NCBI RefSeq assembly: GCF_031081985.1
Contig: NZ_JARWSK010000001.1
Coordinates: 62,001 to 126,000 of the forward strand
Length of the DNA: 64,000 nucleotides
Reading direction: 5' to 3'
Source: Komagataeibacter xylinus
Lineage (GTDB): Bacteria; Pseudomonadota; Alphaproteobacteria; Acetobacterales; Acetobacteraceae
Both the position numbers and the translations under genes were made by a program. Shown here one piece after another: positions 9,642-18,477 of the stretch. The stretch's first letter is position 1. Each line of letters opens with the position of its first letter. Under the pieces are notes generated by a model. The model was not told where the DNA came from. It searched no databases and saw only the letters and a list, made by a program, of their open reading frames with translations.

Positions 9642-10351
9642 GGTAGCCTTTCTCCATTCCATGCGATCAGGGTGCCGCTATTGGCAGGGGTCAGGGTCTC
9701 GATCACCCGCAGGAGGTGGTCTGCTGCAGTGGTGGGCGAAAACAGCTTTCCCGCTGGCACGCCGCCCTGAAAGGGGGCCGAAAGCGCAGTGCCGACGGTG
9801 CCGGGGTGCAGGGCTACCACAATCGCTTCAGGGTGGGTGCGCCGCATCTCGATGGCGAAATTGACCACCAGCATATCCAGTGCCGCCTTGCTGGCACGGT
9901 AGGCATGCCAGCCCCCCAGCCGGTTATCGCCAATCGAGCCGACCCGTGCGGAAAGAACCGCGAATACCGCACGCCGGTCGCGCGGCAGGCTGGGCAGCAT
10001 GTGCTTGGCAATCAGCGCCGGTCCGGTGGCGTTGATGGCAAAGGCGCGGGCCATGGATGCGGCATTGAGGCCGCGCATTGTCTTTTCGGGGGAAATGTTC
10101 CTTGCGGCATCATGCAGCATGCCGGTGGTGACCAGAACCAGTTCCGGGGGAGCATCAATCGCGGTTGCAGCATCGGCAATGCTGTCCTCGTCCGTCAGGT
10201 CGACGGTGAATGGCGTTACCGTGGAGCCAAAGCCTGCGCAGGGCCGACGTGACCCGGCATGGATGCGCGCATAGTAGCCGGACTGCGCAAGGCGGCCGAC
10301 AACGGCATGGCCAATGCCGCCGCCTGCGCCAAACACGGCGGCAACCTTCAT
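9635..10351 (-). CDS. Short-chain dehydrogenase/reductase (CsgA/C-factor-like)
   Basis: A 238-residue SDR starting at [14 protein letters not shown], which contains the glycine-rich NAD(P) motif. It has the catalytic Ser in [12 protein letters not shown] and the YxxxK pair in YRASK. I placed the start at 10351, where the ATG overlaps the stop of the upstream DCC-family gene (ATGA); the longer open frame upstream is non-typical sequence. It is the middle gene of a three-gene coupled operon (DCC, SDR, DUF2256) facing the photolyase. SDRs of this subgroup are often found beside photolyases. The substrate is unknown. Confidence 0.88.
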   Translation of the reverse strand: MKVAAVFGAGGGIGHAVVGRLAQSGYYARIHAGSRRPCAGFGSTVTPFTVDLTDEDSIADAATAIDAPPELVLVTTGMLHDAARNISPEKTMRGLNAASMARAFAINATGPALIAKHMLPSLPRDRRAVFAVLSARVGSIGDNRLGGWHAYRASKAALDMLVVNFAIEMRRTHPEAIVVALHPGTVGTALSAPFQGGVPAGKLFSPTTAADHLLRVIETLTPANSGTLIAWNGERLPW

Positions 10352-10710
10352 CTTGCCCAGCGTTGCAGAGTTGGCCGCACCCGCAGGAACCGGCGGTAAG
10401 CTGACTCGAGAACCCACAGCACCGGTGGCAGCCGGGCCAGTTCGCCAAGTGGCCGCAACACCGGAATGGCACGCCACATGGCGGCAAAGGCGGCAGCGCC
10501 ATCGTAGATTACGGTGCCTTTGCGGGCATGGAAACGATCGAGCAGCAATTGCCGGTCAAGCGGGCAGGGCTGTGCGGGGTCGGCAACATCGACAAAGTGA
10601 ATGCGCTTCGCACCGTTCAGCCGGCGCATCATCGCGATCTCGCGCAGGCAGAGCGGGCAGCCGCCATCGTACCATACGGTCAGGGTATCGTTGTCGGATC
10701 GATTGTTCAT
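10348..10710 (-). CDS. DCC-family (DUF393) thiol-disulfide oxidoreductase-like protein
   Basis: A 120-residue protein with the family signature YDGGCPLCLRE near the N-terminus (a CxxC pair), followed by HFVDVADP and VIYDGAAAFAAMWRAIP. DCC proteins are thioredoxin-like and of uncertain function. First gene of the leftward operon: its TGA overlaps the ATG of the SDR gene. The shared neighbourhood with photolyase, SDR and DUF2256 suggests a light-stress or photodamage role; this is inference from context only. Confidence 0.87.
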   Translation of the reverse strand: MNNRSDNDTLTVWYDGGCPLCLREIAMMRRLNGAKRIHFVDVADPAQPCPLDRQLLLDRFHARKGTVIYDGAAAFAAMWRAIPVLRPLGELARLPPVLWVLESAYRRFLRVRPTLQRWAR

Positions 10711-10799
10711 GACCGGATCCTATGACACCTCACGTTCCGTGACGACCTGACATTTGGGGCAGATGCCCGTGTCAAGACCCTGCTGTCATGCCCGAAACT

Positions 10800-10930
10800 G
10801 GCCCATGTGAGGGCCGTGCGGCTTGGCCTGCCATTTTCCATGTGTCCGGCCAGTTCGATCTGCTGGACTGCATAATGGGGGTCGAGAAGGGGCAGGTCGT
10901 ACCAGTGATCGGACGCGGCAATCGGTAGGG
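10800..10930 (-). pseudogene. Possible remnant of a phosphocholine-type phospholipase C, C-terminal domain
   Basis: Within the 10711-11165 gap, a minus-strand frame encodes AASDHWYDL followed about 15 residues later by LAGHMENGRPSR. This resembles the C-terminal repeat of non-haemolytic phospholipase C (WYDL...GHVETGRPS). No N-terminal or catalytic region is present, and the surrounding frames are broken, so if the match is right it is a fossil. The rest of the gap shows nothing recognisable. Confidence 0.35.
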
Positions 10931-11165
10931 CAGGGCACGTGCCGGGCGCTGGCCGGTTTCCTGCTGTGGCAGGGTCTGCCGGGCGGGCACGGTGGGGGAG
11001 GCAACGTGCGGGATTGTCGTGTTTCGGCCAGATAGGCGTCCGTCCAGGGCAGGCGCGCGGCGTGCCGGCGATCTGTGTGCTCCAAATCAGCCCGGTCAGG
11101 CGCCATCCCGCATTACTGCACCAATCAGGCATGCAAGTACATAACACCCTCTGGCTATGCCGCGC

Positions 11166-12290
11166 TCAGGTGCCTCCAGCATCTCCGGTTTTACATATCC
11201 ATGAGGGTATGGGCATAAAGCCCGCGCAGGTCAGGCGGCCGCCAGGCATGTTGTCAGGCCCGCCTGTAATGGTTGGCGCCGAGAGCGGCAGGCCGCGCAC
11301 GCTGCGTGCGGCAAGGAAACCGAAACATTGCGCCTCCAGCGCATCTCCGTTCCAGCCAAGGCGGTCCACCGGTTCGACCGGAGCCCCGAGTGCTGCCTGC
11401 ATTGCGTGCATCAGGACGGGATTATGCCGCCCGCCACCACAGACATACCAGTGCATCGGCTGAGCGGGCAGGGGCGTGCGCCGGATGGCTTCAACGCTAA
11501 AAGCGGCAAGCGTGGCCGCACCATCCGCTGGCGTGCAGCCCGCAACCCGGTCGAGTGCCGCGACGAAGGTCTGGCGGTCCAGCGATTTCGGGGCAGGGCG
11601 GGCAAAATAGGGATCAGCCAGCAGGTCTTCCAAAACGGTCTGGTTGACCGTGCCCATGGCCGCCAGTTTCCCATCCACGTCGCATGCCGTGCCAGTATGG
11701 CGCAAGGCCCAGTCATCAAGCAGGGCATTGCCCGGCCCGGTATCACAGGCATGGATCGTGCCATCCGCCTCAATCAGCGTTATATTTGCAACCCCCCCGA
11801 TATTCAGCACGGCGACCGGTCCGGGCACATCACGCAACAGGGCCGCGTGAAACCAGGGGACCAGCGGCGCACCTTCGCCACCGGCTGCGACGTCGGCACT
11901 GCGGAAATCGTGGATGACAGCCAGCCCCGTTGCGCGTGACAGAAACTGCGCATCCCCGATCTGCCATGTGTGGCGGTGCGCGGGATCATGCAGGATGGTC
12001 TGGCCATGAAAACCGATCAGGTCGACCTCTGGCACAAGGGCCTGCAACTGCCGCACGGCGTCAACATGGTGCCGGGTTATCTCGTGCTCTACGGCCTTCA
12101 GTTCCGGGTCCCGTGGGGAAAGGGTCGGCGCTTCGTCCAGAATTTTCCGGGCACGCTGGCGCAGTGCAGCCGGGTAGGGCAGGCTCAGATCCGGCCCGAA
12201 TCCCTCAATCCGTTCGCCATCCGTGCGGATGACAGCGGCATCCACCCCATCGAGCGACGTGCCGCTCATCAGGCCGATAACCGTGAGCAT
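11166..12290 (-). CDS. anmK: Anhydro-N-acetylmuramic acid kinase
   Basis: AnmK hydrates and phosphorylates 1,6-anhydro-MurNAc released from peptidoglycan, giving MurNAc-6-phosphate. The 374-residue protein shows the N-terminal ATP motif GLMSGTSLDGVDAA, FHGQTILHDP, VAVLNIGGVANIT, the catalytic-region ACDTGPGNALLDDW and VCGGGRHN. The start at 12290 is supported by AGGA nine bases upstream; the open frame further upstream is not family-like. The usual AnmK end (GGRL) is followed by about 20 extra residues, possibly read-out into flanking DNA. It is the last gene of a leftward cluster after murQ, whose product uses the AnmK product. Confidence 0.93.
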   Translation of the reverse strand: MLTVIGLMSGTSLDGVDAAVIRTDGERIEGFGPDLSLPYPAALRQRARKILDEAPTLSPRDPELKAVEHEITRHHVDAVRQLQALVPEVDLIGFHGQTILHDPAHRHTWQIGDAQFLSRATGLAVIHDFRSADVAAGGEGAPLVPWFHAALLRDVPGPVAVLNIGGVANITLIEADGTIHACDTGPGNALLDDWALRHTGTACDVDGKLAAMGTVNQTVLEDLLADPYFARPAPKSLDRQTFVAALDRVAGCTPADGAATLAAFSVEAIRRTPLPAQPMHWYVCGGGRHNPVLMHAMQAALGAPVEPVDRLGWNGDALEAQCFGFLAARSVRGLPLSAPTITGGPDNMPGGRLTCAGFMPIPSWICKTGDAGGT

Positions 12291-12511
12291 GCGATTCATT
12301 CCTGTGTTTGCCGCAGTCCTGAGTGCCGCCATGACATCATCAAGGTCAGCACGATAGAAAAAAAATGTAGTGTTCCGTCCCGGCCATCGGGCACAAAGGC
12401 GCGTCTTTGCAATATCTGGCAAGGTTTCTGGCGTATCGCGATGCTGTATCCGGCCCGCCAGTTTGCGCCATGGGGGCAGCATCGCGGTAAAAAGCGATTT
12501 TGGGTGCCCCG

Positions 12512-13441
12512 CTACCTTTGCCCAGGCAGTGGTGCCTGCGCAAGGATCGCGCGCAGGTTGCCATCATGCGCCACAAGCAGTGGTTCGATCTGGCTGGCGG
12601 GAATGCCGGCACAGAGCATGACAGCACGTTTGACATTGAACCGCGTGGCCTCGAGCGCGCTCAGGGCCTGCTGTTCGGTGCTGCCGCTCAGGGTACGGAC
12701 CATGCGGCAGGCCCGCTGGCGCAGCTTGGCATTGACCACCCGCATATCCACCATCTGCCCCCGATAGGCATGGCCCATACGGATCATGAGCGTGGTGGAA
12801 ATCAGGTTGAGGGCGGCTTTCTGCGCCGTGCCCGCCTTGAGCCGGGTGGAGCCGGAAATGACTTCCGGCCCCGTCACCACCGCAATGCCCAGTTCCGCAA
12901 CATCCATGAGCCTGCCGCCCTGATTGCAGGCAATGCCAATGCTCAGGCTGCCCGCCGCGCGCGCGGCCGCAACCGCAGCGCAGGTATAGGGGGTGGAGCC
13001 GCTTGCAGCGATACCCAGCACCACGTCATCAGGGCCGGGATTGTGGGCAAGGATGTCCGTGCGCGCCACGTCTTCGCGGTCTTCTGCCCCTTCCGCCGCC
13101 TGATGGAGGGCATCGTTCCCACCGGCCAGAAGCAGCACGAGCCGTTCGGGCGCCCAGCCGAAGGTGGGGAGCAGTTCCACCCCATCCTGCATGCCGATCC
13201 GCCCCGATGTGCCTGCGCCGACATAGAACAGCCGCCCCCCCGCCAGCAGGCGCGGCAGGGCTGCGTTGATGGCGCGTTCGAGTTCCGGCGTCGCGGCCCG
13301 CACGGCGGCAATGGCGCTCATCTGTGATTCCACCAGCGCCTCCAGCACGGACGCAACGGGCCACACATCTACATCAGCGTAACGTGGGTCCTGTCCTTCT
13401 GTGGCGATGGGCAACACGGGGGCGCTGCTGTTCGGGGTCAT
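12512..13441 (-). CDS. murQ: N-acetylmuramic acid 6-phosphate etherase
   Basis: MurQ splits MurNAc-6-P into GlcNAc-6-P and D-lactate in the cytoplasm. The 309 residues begin MTPNSSAPVLPIATEGQDPR and contain the SIS-domain signatures FYVGAGTSGRIGMQDGVELLPTF, LAGGNDAL, AAEGAEDRED, GIAASGSTPYT and SGSTRLKAGTAQKAALN. A GGAG motif about ten bases before the ATG at 13441 supports this start over an upstream in-frame start. It lies 31 bases after the serine hydrolase and 221 bases before anmK on the same strand, so one salvage operon is likely. Confidence 0.95.
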   Translation of the reverse strand: MTPNSSAPVLPIATEGQDPRYADVDVWPVASVLEALVESQMSAIAAVRAATPELERAINAALPRLLAGGRLFYVGAGTSGRIGMQDGVELLPTFGWAPERLVLLLAGGNDALHQAAEGAEDREDVARTDILAHNPGPDDVVLGIAASGSTPYTCAAVAAARAAGSLSIGIACNQGGRLMDVAELGIAVVTGPEVISGSTRLKAGTAQKAALNLISTTLMIRMGHAYRGQMVDMRVVNAKLRQRACRMVRTLSGSTEQQALSALEATRFNVKRAVMLCAGIPASQIEPLLVAHDGNLRAILAQAPLPGQR

Positions 13442-13472
13442 GTACCGTAAACTCCGGGGGATAAGGAAGGGG

Positions 13473-14657
13473 TCAGCCCTGCGGCGGGAGGAGGGCAAGG
13501 GCTGCGGCGGTGGCCACATCGTGCCGCAGGCGCACGACATTGCCACGGCCCGCGGGGTGCAGGCGGCTGGTCAGGATCAGCACATAGCTGTCACTGCCGG
13601 GGTCAAGCCACAGCGATGTGCCGGTAAAGCCGGTATGCCCGAAGGAGCCTACGGGAAACCTGTCTCCGCGCACGGAGGAATAATGCGTGGAAATATCCCA
13701 TCCCAGTCCGCGCAGGTCGGATTTTCCTTCTGGCTGCTGCGCGGTTGTCATGAGCATGAGGGTCCGGGATTGCAGCGGGTAGGCCGATGGCCTGCCCGCA
13801 CGCCGGTCGAGCAGGGCCTGTGCATACAGGCACATGTCATCCGCGTTGGAAAACAGGCCCGCATGACCGGCAACGCCCCCCATGCGGCGGGCAGAGGGGT
13901 CATGCACCTGCCCGCGCAGCATATGACCGTTTTCATCCGGCTGGGTGGGGGCAATGCGTGGCTGCCATGTTTGAGGTGGCAGGAAACGCGACTGCCGCAT
14001 GCCCAGCGGGGTGAGAATGAAGCGCGTGGCATAGGCATCGAGCGTCATGCCCGTGAGTTTTTCCACCACAAACCCCAGCGTGATGAAATTGATGTCGCTA
14101 TAGATGAAGCCCTGGCCCGGTGGCTGTGATGGCGAGACCTCCATGGCCAGACGGAAGGCGGCCTCGCGCCCCTGCCATGGATGATCGAGGTCCAGGTCGG
14201 GCGGCAGGCCGGAATAATGGGTCAGCAGGTGCCGGATGGTAATGGTGGATTTTCCTGCCGCCGCAAATTGCGGCAGATAGCGCGAGACAGGGTCATCAAG
14301 CCCGAAGCGCCCCTGTTCCCACAACTGCATGACGCACGGTGCGGTTATGACCGCCTTGGTCAGGGATGCCATGTCGAATACCGTATCCCACGTCATGGGT
14401 TCGGCCACGGGGGTGAGGGCGCGCCTGCCAAATACGGCCCGATGCACGATCTGCCGCCCGTGCCCGATGGCGCAGACAACGCCCGGTGTTTCACCTGCGG
14501 CCACGGTCTGTTGCAGCCTGCGGTCCACGCCGCTCATGTCGGGTGTGGCGTTGTGCGCGCCGTGCGCATGGGGTGCACATGCCGTAAGGGTTGCGCCACC
14601 GGCCAGCATCAGGACATGGCGGCGCTTCAGCCAGAGGGCGGCCGGGAAAACATGCAT
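13473..14657 (-). CDS. Beta-lactamase-fold serine hydrolase, probable lipoprotein
   Basis: A protein of about 394 residues of the class C beta-lactamase/esterase family with the SxxK motif SLTK (MASLTKAV), a Tyr motif (YSDINF) and a late HTG-like motif (GHTGFTG). The N-terminus has a positively charged and hydrophobic stretch ending in LTAC, a plausible lipobox, so it is probably envelope-anchored. It heads the leftward cluster with murQ and anmK. In Bacillus a related serine hydrolase (AmiE/YbbE) removes the peptide from MurNAc in the muropeptide rescue operon, which suggests a similar role here. The first ATG (14657) is preferred to an in-frame TTG six bases earlier. Confidence 0.85.
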   Translation of the reverse strand: MHVFPAALWLKRRHVLMLAGGATLTACAPHAHGAHNATPDMSGVDRRLQQTVAAGETPGVVCAIGHGRQIVHRAVFGRRALTPVAEPMTWDTVFDMASLTKAVITAPCVMQLWEQGRFGLDDPVSRYLPQFAAAGKSTITIRHLLTHYSGLPPDLDLDHPWQGREAAFRLAMEVSPSQPPGQGFIYSDINFITLGFVVEKLTGMTLDAYATRFILTPLGMRQSRFLPPQTWQPRIAPTQPDENGHMLRGQVHDPSARRMGGVAGHAGLFSNADDMCLYAQALLDRRAGRPSAYPLQSRTLMLMTTAQQPEGKSDLRGLGWDISTHYSSVRGDRFPVGSFGHTGFTGTSLWLDPGSDSYVLILTSRLHPAGRGNVVRLRHDVATAAALALLPPQG

Positions 14658-14867
14658 GAGCAAAGGGTCCGTTAAAAGACGGCATGCCAGATGCCTGATG
14701 CACGAACAATACCATCTTCCCCCACCATGACAACGACCCGCCTTGACGCAGCCGGGCGTGGCGGCATGCGCTGCCGGTCAGGCCCAGGCCTCGCACCGGA
14801 TATTTCTGGCTTTCATATGGTATTCATCCGGTCATATGATTGGCCTTTCCGACCCGATGGAACCGGT

Positions 14868-16331
14868 ATGTCCGCAATCGATATCGCGATTATCTGCCTC
14901 TATTGCCTGACCCTGCCATTCATCGCATTCGCCCTGTCAGGGCGACAGGACAGTGTTTCCACCTATGTAGGTGGTGGCCATGACCTGCCGTGGTGGGTTA
15001 TCTGCCTGTCACTTGTCGCAACCGAAACATCGACCCTCACCATCATCAGCATACCCGGCATTGCTTATGGCAGCGGCATGGTATTCGTGGGGCTGGCGGT
15101 GGGGTATGTCATTGGCCGCGCACTGGTCGCATGGCTGTTTCTGCCGCGTTATTTTTCCGGGCAGGTCAGCAGCGTCTATCAATATCTGGGCCAGCGGTTC
15201 GGGCCAGCGATGGAGCGAACCGTATCCGCCACGTTCCTCGTCATGCGCGTGCTGGCGGAGGGCATCAGGCTGTTTGCGGGCATGCTGCCGGTCGCAGCCA
15301 TTATGGCATCCATGCACCTGCCCCTGCCACAATGGGCGATCATGCTGGCCATTACCGGCCTTACGCTGTTTTACACGATGTTTGGCGGGCTGCGGGCCGT
15401 GGTGTGGTCCGATGCCCTGCAGCTTGCTGTCTATGCCGTGGGAGCGGCGGCCTGCATGGGGCTGCTGTACCATCAGGCGACAGACATGCAGATTCATGCG
15501 CTGCGCCACTCCAACAGGTTCCACCTGTTCCACAAATCGGCCCAATTTTTTCTTGATCCCTATACTCCCTGTGCGGCCATGATCGGGGGGGCGATCATGG
15601 CCATGGCATCGCATGGCACGGATCAGCTTCTGGTCCAGCGCGTTCTGGCCGCCCGCAACCTGCATGATGCCAGAAAGGCGCTGGTTGGCAGTGGCGTCAT
15701 GGTGGGGTGCCTGTTTGCCATGCTCTCGCTCGTGGGCATGCTGCTCTGGGCGCGCAATGATGAAAAACCGCTGGCTGCAATGGGGCTTCAGGCATCGGAT
15801 GCGCTGTTCCCTGCCTTTATCGTGCATGACCTGCCACCGGGGCTTGCCGGGTTGCTGATTGCAGGGCTGCTGAGTGCGACCATGGGCTCCCTGTCCGCCA
15901 CGCTCAATGCCATGACCAGTGCTACGGTGCTGGATTTTGCAGCACCCTGCCGGGCACTGGCGCGGTGTATGGGCCTGTCAGCGCTGGCATTCGCCCGCGT
16001 GGTGACCCTGCTATGGGCTGTGGTGCTGGTATGTGCCGCGCTGGCATTTGCCCGGTGTCATGGGCCTGCGGTTGTGTTCGGGCTGTCGGTTGCGTCGTGT
16101 TCGTACGGGGCAATGCTGGGGGCTTTTGTGTTTGCCATGTTCAGCAGGCACGCGCTTACGCGCGAGGTCCTGCCAGCGTTTGTCATGACTGTCGTGACTG
16201 TCTGTGGCCTCATGATGTTGTGGCACCCTTATGGAGCGACGATTGCCTTTACGTGGCTGGTTCCGCTGGGTGTGATCGTGATGTTTATCTGTGCTCTGGG
16301 TTCAAGGGCTGTTGGCAAAATATGGCCATAA
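14868..16331 (+). CDS. Sodium:solute symporter (SSS/SLC5 family)
   Basis: About 487 residues with roughly 13 membrane helices and SSS-family sequence: YVGGGHDLPWWVICLSLVATETSTLTIISIPG, GLRAVVWSDALQ, and GLLIAGLLSATMGSLSATLNAMTS (the conserved Na-binding helix). The frame stays open upstream to 14691, but the membrane protein proper begins near MSAIDIAIICLYCL at 14868. It is divergent from the muropeptide salvage genes. By context it may import MurNAc, anhydro-MurNAc or a muropeptide with sodium; this is inference, since SSS transporters also carry sugars, amino acids and organic acids. Confidence 0.85.
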   Translation: MSAIDIAIICLYCLTLPFIAFALSGRQDSVSTYVGGGHDLPWWVICLSLVATETSTLTIISIPGIAYGSGMVFVGLAVGYVIGRALVAWLFLPRYFSGQVSSVYQYLGQRFGPAMERTVSATFLVMRVLAEGIRLFAGMLPVAAIMASMHLPLPQWAIMLAITGLTLFYTMFGGLRAVVWSDALQLAVYAVGAAACMGLLYHQATDMQIHALRHSNRFHLFHKSAQFFLDPYTPCAAMIGGAIMAMASHGTDQLLVQRVLAARNLHDARKALVGSGVMVGCLFAMLSLVGMLLWARNDEKPLAAMGLQASDALFPAFIVHDLPPGLAGLLIAGLLSATMGSLSATLNAMTSATVLDFAAPCRALARCMGLSALAFARVVTLLWAVVLVCAALAFARCHGPAVVFGLSVASCSYGAMLGAFVFAMFSRHALTREVLPAFVMTVVTVCGLMMLWHPYGATIAFTWLVPLGVIVMFICALGSRAVGKIWP

Positions 16332-16385
16332 GGGTGCATCCCGTTATTTTGGGTGTGTGTCGGTCTATTATGTTTAAGGCGGCGT

Positions 16386-16463
16386 TGTTCGAAGCTTTTT
16401 GAAAAAAGCTTCACCAAAAACTTTCTCATGATTTCTGGATGTTTTTTGGACTGACTTTTCAAG
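16386..16463 (-). repeat. Dispersed intergenic hairpin repeat, copy 2 (inverted)
   Basis: Reverse complement of the copy at 47102-47217: it shares the TTGAAAAGT, CATCCAGAAATCAT and AAGTTTTTGGTGAAGC blocks. The hairpin GAAGCTTTTT...AAAAAAGCTTC lies at 16391-16412. It occupies most of the 16332-16631 gap, about 55 bases after the symporter stop, and could act as a bidirectional terminator. The rest of the gap shows nothing recognisable. Confidence 0.85.
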
Positions 16464-16631
16464 CAGTCCCTGAGGGCCAGATACGGAATGCCGCCTGACA
16501 GCGTTGTTTCAGATCAGACTGTAAATTTACAAAAATCCGGACAATTCAATTTGTTGTAAGGGTCACTGTCGTCCCGGGAAATGGCTCTTTATGATCGGTT
16601 GGACTGGTAAGAGAAATGGAGCATTTTCCCC

Positions 16632-17576
16632 ATGACTACCCTTGGTTTGGTCGATATGGAGCAGCGTGACAGGGTGGCTCTGTTTCCATCCTTTGGCCCC
16701 GGGCAGGGTGATCTGGTGGCATTCCGCCGTGATCTGGTCGAGGGGACAACGGCGCTCCTGAAGTCGGGATCGGTCGATTATGAGGCCCGCATGATCCCGG
16801 GGCCGGACGGAGCGCCTGATGTTCGTGTCATCATGTTCCGCCCCCCGACTGCCAAGGGCGCGCTGCCCGCCATTCTCTATGTTCATGGCGGTGGCATGAT
16901 TGCTGGCACACCGGACATGCAGGCCGGTATGCTCGACCGGCTGGCATCGCAAACGGATGCCCTGATCATCTCGGTCGATTACCGGCTTGCACCCGAGACG
17001 CCTTTTCCCGGTGGCCTGGAAGATGTCTATGCCGCCCTGGTGTGGCTGCAGGACCAGGCCGCCATACTGGGTGTCGATCCTGATCGCATCACGGTCATGG
17101 GGGATAGCGGAGGGGGATGCCTTGCGGCGGCCACGGCCCTTCTGGCCCGCGATCGTGGCAAGGTCCGGTTGCGCGCACAGGTCCTGATCTACCCGATGCT
17201 GGACCTGCGCACAGGTGGGGCAGATGCACCTGCTGATGACCCCATGACAGGGGAATTTGTATGGACGCGCGCCCAGAACCAGCATGCATGGTCTGCCGTG
17301 CGGGGCGAACTGGCGGCTGATGACCCGCGATTTGGCTATCTGTCGCCCGCCTTCATGCGTGATCTGTCCGGGTTGCCTGCAACATTTATTGTCACCGGCG
17401 CGCTGGACCTGTTTCGTGATGAAGACGTGGCCTTTGCCCATCGCCTGTGGCAGGCGGCCGTGCCGACTGACCTCGTCGTCTATGCCAATGCGGTGCATGG
17501 CTTCGATCTGCTGCCTTCTGCTCTGGCCGAGCGTGTGCGCCATGACGTAGTGAAAAACGTGCGTCGGCTGCTGTAA
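16632..17576 (+). CDS. Alpha/beta hydrolase, hormone-sensitive-lipase (family IV) type
   Basis: A 314-residue esterase-like protein with the oxyanion-hole motif HGGG (85-88), nucleophile elbow GDSGGG (Ser159), Asp259 (TGALDLF) and His289 (AVHGFD), i.e. a complete catalytic triad. SVDYRLAPETPFP is also typical of the family. No signal peptide, so cytoplasmic. It stands between a repeat and a DUF72 gene on the same strand, 157 bases apart, with no operon partner that identifies a substrate. A carboxylesterase acting on short acyl esters is the likely role. Confidence 0.92.
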   Translation: MTTLGLVDMEQRDRVALFPSFGPGQGDLVAFRRDLVEGTTALLKSGSVDYEARMIPGPDGAPDVRVIMFRPPTAKGALPAILYVHGGGMIAGTPDMQAGMLDRLASQTDALIISVDYRLAPETPFPGGLEDVYAALVWLQDQAAILGVDPDRITVMGDSGGGCLAAATALLARDRGKVRLRAQVLIYPMLDLRTGGADAPADDPMTGEFVWTRAQNQHAWSAVRGELAADDPRFGYLSPAFMRDLSGLPATFIVTGALDLFRDEDVAFAHRLWQAAVPTDLVVYANAVHGFDLLPSALAERVRHDVVKNVRRLL

Positions 17577-17733
17577 TGCGCGTGCGACCACGTTAACGGA
17601 CTGCCGCACGATCCTTCGCCTGTTTCGGGCGCAGGAATGCCATGATCCGTGCATCACGCCCGTTACATGTCGGCCCGTAGCGGGTGATGGGTTATGTTAG
17701 GCCGTTATTGTCTTTATGGCGAAGGAAGCGATC

Positions 17734-18477
17734 ATGTCCATTCGTGTCGGTATTGCGGGCTGGTCGCCTTTGTCCGCAATGGCTAAAGTATTGCATCTGC
17801 CCGTTACCGGTACGCAACTTGAACGGTATGCCGCTTATTTCTCAACAGTTGAAATCAATTCCAGCTTCTATCGTCCCCATCGGCGCACGACTTACATGCG
17901 CTGGGCTGCCAGCGTGCCGCCTGCGTTCCGCTTCTCGGTCAAGTTGCCCCGAACCATTACGCATGAACGCCGTCTGGTTGACTGCCAGGCGTTGATTGAC
18001 CGCTTTGTCGAGGAAACGGATGGCCTTGGCGAAAAACGCGGTCCTGTCCTGGTTCAGTTTCCTCCCGGTTTTGCCTATCCCGGTGATCCTGCCGTGCGTT
18101 TCTTTCATGATCTGCGGGCAAGGCTGGCCGGGGCCATCGTTGTAGAACCCAGACATGCAAGCTGGTTCCGGCCAGCGATAGATCATATGCTGACAGAGCT
18201 ACAGATATCACGCGTTGCGGCGGACCCGGCCCGTCCTGCTCCTGCGGCACAACCCGGCGGCTGGAGCGGTCTGGCCTATTTCCGGCTGCATGGCACCCCG
18301 GACATCTATAAGTCCCGTTATACGCACGAAGCCATTGAGGCCCATGCAAAAGACGTTGCAGCCCTTGCCGCACGCGGCACCGAGGTCTGGACGATCTATG
18401 ACAACACCACATATGGGGCCGCCGTGCAGAACGGGTTTGAACTGATGAAAGCCTGCGCTGGCATTATTGGGCAATAA
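17734..18477 (+). CDS. DUF72 family protein
   Basis: A 247-residue protein covering the complete DUF72 (YecE-like) TIM-barrel family: GIAGWS at the start, VEINSSFYRPHRRTTYMRW, FSVKLPRTITHE, VLVQFPPGF, VEPRHASWF, YFRLHG and VWTIYDNTTYGAAVQN near the end. Start chosen at 17734 because AAGGA lies eight bases upstream; an ATG at 17716 is in frame but less well placed. The molecular function of DUF72 is unknown. No informative neighbours. Confidence 0.88.
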   Translation: MSIRVGIAGWSPLSAMAKVLHLPVTGTQLERYAAYFSTVEINSSFYRPHRRTTYMRWAASVPPAFRFSVKLPRTITHERRLVDCQALIDRFVEETDGLGEKRGPVLVQFPPGFAYPGDPAVRFFHDLRARLAGAIVVEPRHASWFRPAIDHMLTELQISRVAADPARPAPAAQPGGWSGLAYFRLHGTPDIYKSRYTHEAIEAHAKDVAALAARGTEVWTIYDNTTYGAAVQNGFELMKACAGIIGQ

